Shown one piece after another: positions 58,201 to 64,000 of a DNA stretch of 64,000 bases. Position numbers and translations under genes: made by a program. The stretch comes from Mimachlamys varia (taxonomy: Eukaryota; Mollusca; Bivalvia; Pectinida; Pectinidae), in assembly GCA_947623455.1 (NCBI GenBank), contig OX392543.1, positions 13,886,757 to 13,950,756 of the forward strand, read 5' to 3'. Below the pieces are notes generated by a model. It did not search any database, had not been told where the DNA came from, and saw only the letters and a program-made list of their open reading frames with translations. Numbering within the stretch: the first letter of the stretch is position 1; each line of letters opens with the position of its first letter.

Positions 58201-58339
58201 CAGTAGTCATAAAAGCTATCGTCTGACATTAGAACAAATACCGAAAATGCCGTGATAACAGAAATGTTATTAGTCAAAACTTTAGATACACATATATGTC
58301 ATTATATTCCACTATACAAACGCTATGGAGTTATACACG

Positions 58340-59555
58340 TATACTGTATGTCCTCGTATCCTATACATAAGCTGTACTACACAATCCAACTTATACATGT
58401 CATTTTACCCTCCTGTACAGCGGCCGGGCTACACTTTCAAAATTATGCATGTCTTTGTAAACTCGATTCCCCGAACGGATGTGAAAAGCTATGGAGTCAC
58501 CTGCCTGACCACGTGGGTTTTCTCCGGATGCTCCGGTTCCATCCTACACTAAGACCCCTCGTACGCTTACATCCAGGCCAACAAGATTGATTAATATAAC
58601 TTGGATAACCTGTTTCATAATTGTTGTAGAATAAATAAAGTTCATATTGTATCCTCCTATACACGGACCGGGCTACCATTGTATCATCCTCTACAGGGGC
58701 CGGGCTACACAGTCCAACATATACATGTCATTGTATCCTCCTCTACAAGGGCCAGGTTATACAGTCCAACATATACATGTCATTGTATCCACATCTACAG
58801 GGACCGGGCTACACAGTCGAACACATACATGTCATTTTATCCTCCTCTACAGGGACCGGGTTACACAGACCGAAATATACATGTCATTGTATCCTCCTCT
58901 ACAGGGGCTGTTATACACAGACCAACAGATACATGTCATTGTATTCACATTTACAAGGGCCGGGCTACACAGACCAACAGATACATGTCATTGCATCCTC
59001 CTTTACAGGGGCCGGGTTACACAGTGCAACATATATATGTCATTGTATCCTCCTCTACAGGGGCCGGGTTACACAGTCCAACATATACATGTCATTGTAT
59101 CCTTCTGTACAGGGGCCGGGATTCACAGTCCAACAGATACATGTCATTGTATCCTCCTCTACAGGGGCCGGTCTACACAGACTAACTTATGCATGTCATT
59201 GTATCCTCCTGTACAATGGCCGGGCTACACAGACCAACATATACATGTCATTGTATCCTCCTGTACAATGGCCGGGCTACACAGACCAACATATACATGT
59301 CATTGTATCCTCCTCTACGGGGGCCGGGCTACACAGACTATTTTATGCATGTCATTGTATCCTCCTCTACAGGGGCCGGGCTACACAGACCAACAGATAT
59401 ATGTCATTGCATCCTCCTGTACAATGGCCGGGCTACACAGACCAATATATACATGTCATTGTATCCTCCTCTACGGGGGCCGGGCTACACAGACCAACAT
59501 ATACATGTCATTGCATCCTCCTGTACAATGGCCGGGCTACACAGACCAACATACT
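58340..59555. repeat. Minisatellite, 52 bp unit, about 19 copies, split by a SINE
   Basis: Unit GGCCGGGCTACACAGACCAA, then CATATACATGTCATTGTATC and CTCCTGTACAAT. Two diverged copies precede the SINE at 58457-58645, and about 17 follow it. Because 52 leaves remainder 1 on division by 3, each reading frame cycles through all three phases of the unit; none contains a stop in most copies, giving overlapping ORFs of 328, 260 and 194 codons. These are repeat artefacts unless shown to be translated. Confidence 0.93.
58457..58645 (+). mobile_element. tRNA-derived SINE, copy D, 5' truncated, within the 52 bp array
   Basis: It begins inside the B box (CGATTCCCCGAACGG) and keeps the body and the full 3' tail (CATAATTGTTGTAGAATAAAT). 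The 52 bp repeat resumes directly after the tail. Confidence 0.88.
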
Positions 59556-59858
59556 GTAAACGTACTTATATTAGCGCACTCATATTTTCGCGCAAACCAT
59601 CACCAGCGACATATTCGCGCAATCATGAATTAGCGCATCGACGCTTTTCTGGAATCGACTATACTTTGGGAAAACACCAATCTTATACACCAGGCTTATA
59701 CCCTTAATTACTGCCATATGAACTGTTAACAGAGACAGTGTTTGCGTAGTGTTGTATTTATTATTTTGTGTTTTTGTGAATAAAATAAACATCGATTGAT
59801 AAGCATTGTACGTTGTGTTTGATGTCAAATAACTGGTTCACACCACGGGAGATAGGTC
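59556..59858. other. Insert interrupting the 52 bp array
   Basis: About 300 bp of unrelated sequence begins ACTGTAAACGTACTTATATT and has several GCGC or CGCG words (TTCGCGCAAACC, ATTCGCGCAATC) near its left end. It lies between array copies. It may be a mobile element; no terminal repeats were confirmed. Confidence 0.5.
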
Positions 59859-59988
59859 GTATTGTATCCTCCTGTACAGGGGGCCAGGCTACACAGTGCA
59901 ACATATACATGTCAATGTATCCTCCTGTACAGGGGCCAGGCTACACAGTCCAACATATACATGTCATTGTATCCTCTTTTATAAGGAC
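59859..59988. repeat. Detached block of the 52 bp minisatellite
   Basis: About 2.5 copies (GTATCCTCCTGTACAGGGG and CCAGGCTACACAGT) continue the array after the insert. A GT-rich run follows at 60003-60030. Confidence 0.88.
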
Positions 59989-60229
59989 CAACGTATGTGT
60001 ATGAGGGTGTTTGTGTGTGTGTGTTCGTGCGCTCTTGTCTGTTACGTTCACACACACGAAGTACTTATAATGGAGCTTGATAAGTTTAAAGGAAAATGCA
60101 CGTTTTCAGTAATACTGTTAAATAATATTCTTACGAAAAGCTGCAAATCAGAATGGAACGAGATTAATTAGTAACATCAAGTTATTCTTCATTCGTCAAA
60201 TTGGAAAAGACAACCTTGACCATTTGTCA

Positions 60230-60790
60230 CTTGACCGTCACGGGACAAATTTGTCCTGCCTTGACAAACTGAAACCCTATTTGGATCCGTCATCGTCCGT
60301 GTTATCCCGTATTCGTCCGTGATAGTCCGTGTACCCGCCGGGTTCGCAGCGTGTTTGTCCGTGTTTGCTCCGTCTTTGTCCTTAGTAGCTCTGTGTACGT
60401 TCCGTGTAACCGCCATGAAGGGTCCGGGAACAACCGTCCCTCTGCCGTCTTTATCCTTGATGGTCCGGGGTCTGAAATGTGTTTCTGAACTGTCAAAGAC
60501 GCACACGGACTATCAAGGCAGAGATACGGCTGTCCCCGTACACTACACGGCGGCTACACGACAGCAACACGGACTTTCCCGGATGTTGCTATCACTCCGG
60601 ACACTAACGGGATAACACGGTAGTTTTGATCTTCTCAAAACTGCCGTGTTGGCCTGTCGGAGCCTCAAGGACATTCCCGGACGTTCCAGGACCAACAGGG
60701 ATCCCCACGGAGCTACACGACGGCTGCACTGTTCACACGCCGGATCGTGCCGAATGTGATCCGTGTTGATCCGGCACCTTTAATAAGGCA
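60230..60790. other. GC-rich island of TCCGT and ACGGA words
   Basis: The left half is rich in GTCCGTG and TCCGT words, the right half in CACGG, GGAC and ACGGA. A perfect hairpin, AACACGGTAGTTTTGA with TCAAAACTGCCGTGTT, lies at about 60616-60650. It resembles the motif-filled elements at 23568 and 28541, but its ends were not identified. The ORFs on both strands here are compositional. Confidence 0.5.
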
Positions 60791-61429
60791 CGCGTGTTAA
60801 TTTCCTTCAGATTCTACACATTTTCTCAGTTTTAAGCATATTGCGTTTATGGATAATATCATTTTTTTCATGAAATAAACAAAGTTTATAGTTAATATAA
60901 TGTTTATCACATTTCCAGGCAATAATGTAAACACATTATCACTGTCGAAGAAAACTTCGCTATCGGAGGCCCACACCAGTTACTTTTAACTAGGAGCCCT
61001 ACACAATCGGGTGAACTTTCTCCCCTAACTTGCCTCTTTAACGGTCTTACAACTAAGCTCGCTTCGCATGGCTTCACAACGTTATATTTTTATAGACAAA
61101 CGTGTGTGTGACGTCAGTTATATATGAATAGGTTAGGGTCGAAACTCATACATAGATTAAAAGATAACGGAAGCCGATCAATATCACACGAAAAAAAGTG
61201 TCGTTATTTCGTGTGGTGAAATCAATCGACCTGACAGAGCCATGGGGAAATTTGTCGTAAGAATATATGTATCAGAACTTTCCATGGTTATAGAAAATTC
61301 GCTTTGCAATAGACACTTGGGATGAAAAGTAAACATTTTATTTGACAGCTGAAGATAATATTTTTGTGCCAATGCGTAAATTTAATAATACATCGCATGC
61401 TTCATAACCTTCATTGTGTTTACCATCTA
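60791..61429. other. No gene recognised
   Basis: AT-rich, with one small minus ORF (61184-61372) lacking motifs. Confidence 0.45.
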
Positions 61430-61670
61430 TAATAGTCAGTCTTTGTGTAGGGGCCGATGAAACGTGGAGACCACATGATTCCAGGTAAAAATAAGGACCT
61501 CTCGTCTGGCGCCCCACGCTCTCTCCACGTTCGAAGCAAACGTGGATAGCCGACGGAGAGTGGATGAGATATTATCCACGGTGGAGTGTGGAGTTGACAT
61601 TTTCTATACCTCCTATCCACGCTAAACCTCTCCACCAGCAAACGTCACGTTCGTATACTCCCACGCGAAA
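61430..61670. other. GC-rich island with GTGGAG and CTCCAC words
   Basis: Words such as ACGTGGAG, CTCTCCACG, GGTGGAGTGTGGAG and CCTCTCCACC alternate in orientation. Similar to 46161-46370. Element ends were not found. Confidence 0.4.
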
Positions 61671-61905
61671 TGTAGTGTATTTGTATGATGTAAGATGTGT
61701 TTTTTTATTATCAAATTTATGTATATCATATGATGTATGTGTTGTGGGAATCTTAAGAAGATTATATTTATTACAATTTCATTTTAATGACAGTTCCTAA
61801 ATAATGACATATTTGAAATAGTAGCTATACAAAAATAATTGCATACAGGTAGCTTAAAGGAATATTTCTACATATAATTTCTGCAAAAAATTTGATATAG
61901 TACTA

Positions 61906-62360
61906 CAGTGGACTCCACATAATATCACTCCTGTTAATATCACATTCCTCTTCAAATCATGTTTTTCCCAAGCACCAATTTTCTCTCTATATAATCTATG
62001 TAATTTTATCTGGTCAATATCATGTATTATGAGGTGAATTCCTCTTAATATCATCTTTTTTAATCAATAACATCAAATATTCAGAAAATGATGTCATTTC
62101 TTTTGATTTCAGATACAACTTGTACAAAATGTTGCATAGAAATATACAAAATAACCCCAAAAATGATTTTTATTTGAAATAATGTTATCTATATATTGAA
62201 ACATCTTCATATGTACATTGAATATATTACTTTTAGGTATGGAGGTTGGAAATGCACTAGATTTAGTGGGGAAAAAAACATGTTTCTCTTAATGTCACAT
62301 TCCTGTTAATATCATGTTTTTGTCTGAAAAATGCAACTTGATATAAAGAGGAGAGCACTG
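61906..62360. mobile_element. pogo/Tigger-type MITE, 455 bp
   Basis: TA-CAGTGGACTCC at the left and GGAGAGCACTG-TA at the right are inverted, with further matching of AATATCA and TGATATAAAG. A TA target and CAGTG start fit Tc1/mariner-pogo elements. The interior repeats CCTGTTAATATCA near both ends. No transposase ORF. Confidence 0.78.
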
Positions 62361-62446
62361 TAATAGGATAATGTCAATGTTAAAGTAACCACAATGGATT
62401 ATTTTTGAAATTTGATGTTCTGAAAAATAAAGATTTTTTTTGTTCT

Positions 62447-62945
62447 AAATATATACCTTTATTGTACCTTTTTTGTAACTTTTTAATACCTTTTTTGTAC
62501 CTTTTTAATAACTTTTTAATACCTTTTTTGTAACTTTTTTGTACCTTTTTAATACCTTTTTTGTAACTTTTTTTATACCTTTTTTGTACCTTTTTTGTAA
62601 CTTTTTAATACCTTTTTTTACTTTTTTTTTGTACCTTTTAATACCTTTGAAAAGGTACAAAAAGATACAAAAAAGTTATACGTTTTAAAAAGGTATATAT
62701 TTTTTTGTACCTTTTTTATATCTTTTAAAAAGGAATACCTTTTTTGTACCTTTTTAATGCCTTTGAAAAAGTATACCTTTTTTGTACCTTTTTCTTTGAC
62801 AATGAAGTGATTATTTAACTGAACAAATGTGTTGAGTATAACTTTTTTGTAACTTTTTAGTGCTAGAATGAAATCTCTTTTCTGATAGGGTTCCAATCTA
62901 GCATAAAGAAGTTATGACTTTTTTGTACCTATAAAAATGTAACTT
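62447..62945. repeat. GTACC(T)n low-complexity array
   Basis: About 500 bp alternating CCTTTTTTGTA, AACTTTTTAATA and their reverse forms (AAAAAGGTACAAAAAG). It shares words and the flanking GGTATGGG/CCCATACC with 38180-38300 in the opposite orientation. Confidence 0.85.
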
Positions 62946-62959
62946 TTTTTAACCTTGTT

Positions 62960-64000
62960 TTGGTATGGGAAGTTTCAAGTTTCAATTTTTATTTAAACTT
63001 TTGGCCATTTGACCAACCAGTCGAGGAACAGAGAGCCGGTGAGGCCAGCCTCCATCGCGCTCATTCTGGACGTTTTCGTGATCCCTCCAATTCCTCTGAT
63101 TGTGCTGTTGAGGAACGGAGGACCAGGGACCATGAAGGTACAGGTGACATTTCGTCCCAACCAGGGATGACGCGCAATCAACCCGGCACGCATGGTCAGG
63201 GTGGTAGGGTAACGGGGTCCGCTTGAAGGGACATGGTCAGTCACACGCCCCTCCTTACACATTTGGGCGTGGTAGAGGGCGTGGTAAATGCAATGCCTCT
63301 AGAGGCTTTGATGATCAAGGCAGTCAGGCATAGGATAATGTGGAGATTGGGGACATACCCCACACTTGTAAAGTTTTTTCCTGGAATGTGAATGGTGGTC
63401 TTGACAGCAAACTGAAGTCAAAAAGTTTTAAAAGTTATATTCAGTCATATGACATAGTCTTTCTGTTTGAATGTTGGATTCCCAATGACTATTCCTTATC
63501 AGTTGATGGGTTTTCATGTTACGTTTATCCTAGAGTACTAGGATCAAGATCACAAGGTGGCGGGATTGTTATAATGGTTAAAAGTCGGTTAGTTAACTAT
63601 GTAACTATAATTGAAACAATATATGATTCAATCATATGGTTAAAGGTCTCACTTCATCTAATTGATAATCCCAGTGATTTGTACATAGCATGTGTGTACA
63701 TGCCACCCGCCAGTTATATATATTATACAACATACAACTGTGACCTTTTTTTGAACTTGAAAATAGCATTGTAAATTACAGTTCCCTTGGGGATATAATG
63801 ATAGTTGGAAATTTCAATAGTCGTACAGGTAGTTTACCAGATTCCATAGAAAATGATTCCATACATTCCAGTATAAAAAATCATATCTCAGATAGTTTCG
63901 ATTATGAACCTGATATCAACCTTAATATCAGACATAACCCGGATGTAGTAATTAACACTTTCGGTAATCGCCTGTTACAGCTATGCAGGTCATGTAATAT
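62960..64000 (+). pseudogene. Non-LTR retrotransposon (LINE), endonuclease domain, cut by the window edge
   Basis: From about 63262 one frame gives GRGRGRGKCNASRGFDDQGS, a stop, then the ORF at 63340-63774 with FSWNVNGG, FLFECWIPND, GGGIVIMVKS and ACVYMPP. These are the ordered motifs of an APE-type endonuclease (exo/endo/phosphatase fold). A frameshift at the T run near 63746-63752 moves the frame; it continues as LGDIMIVGNFNSRTG and NTFGNRLLQLCRSC to the right edge. The usual GDFN metal-binding Asp is Asn here. With a stop, a frameshift and this change, the copy is very probably dead. The reverse transcriptase lies beyond the window. Confidence 0.85.

Noticed and set aside
58601..59707. Long overlapping plus-strand ORFs of 328, 260 and 194 codons as protein genes.
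   Set aside because: They lie on a 52 bp tandem repeat, and all three frames are open because the unit lacks stops. No initiation context, splice signal or domain was seen.
60189..60615. ORFs on both strands (about 100 codons) in the TCCGT/ACGGA island.
   Set aside because: The sense and antisense openness follows from CG-rich words lacking TA-containing stops. No motif was recognised.
62993..63262. Minus-strand ORF ending GSLFLDWLVKWPKV as a gene.
   Set aside because: It is antisense to the 5' part of the LINE. The plus-strand endonuclease reading explains the region better.

Overview
The window looks like nuclear DNA of a mollusc, most likely a bivalve. It is AT-rich, gene-poor and intron-rich, with no prokaryotic-style ORFs. 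It is packed with non-autonomous DNA transposons, tRNA-derived SINEs, Penelope-like and LINE fragments, and minisatellites. The species assignment is an inference from repeat style and from the SRCR gene; no species can be named from sequence alone.

Left half (about 1.6-31.8 kb): one clear protein-coding gene lies on the minus strand. Eight exons with good splice sites and consistent phases encode four tandem scavenger receptor cysteine-rich (SRCR) domains, two exons per domain, as in group A SRCR proteins. Transcription order is 31804-31657, 31000-30816, 26903-26756, 13782-13607, 13070-12923, 4803-4634, 2838-2691, 1803-1625. The reading frame is open at both ends, so the signal-peptide exon and any further domains lie outside or were not recognised. 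The 13.0, 8.1 and 3.9 kb introns hold most of the mobile DNA. This includes a 2.7 kb element flanked by TTAA, two elements flanked by TAA or TTA with motif-rich interiors (one hosting a Penelope-like reverse transcriptase relic), a LINE ORF1 relic and SINEs.

Right half (about 32-64 kb): no complete gene was recognised. It holds MITE-like foldback elements, long near-perfect palindromes, one possible isolated minus-strand exon (42189-42387), a CpG-rich promoter-like patch near 40.2 kb, and LINE pieces (3' end near 41.4 kb; endonuclease domain entering from the right edge at 63.3 kb). A minisatellite cluster lies at 56.5-60.0 kb: a 29-bp array and a 52-bp array, each interrupted near its left end by a copy of the same SINE family. 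The 52-bp array is open in all three forward frames over most of its length.

What works together: only the SRCR exons form a functional unit (a probable secreted or membrane pattern-recognition or adhesion protein). The rest is repeat biology. Its most notable features are the exon-level mosaic of the SRCR array, the paired loss of one disulfide in the last SRCR domain, and several nested or chimeric repeat structures. All coordinates were read by eye, and no database search was possible.
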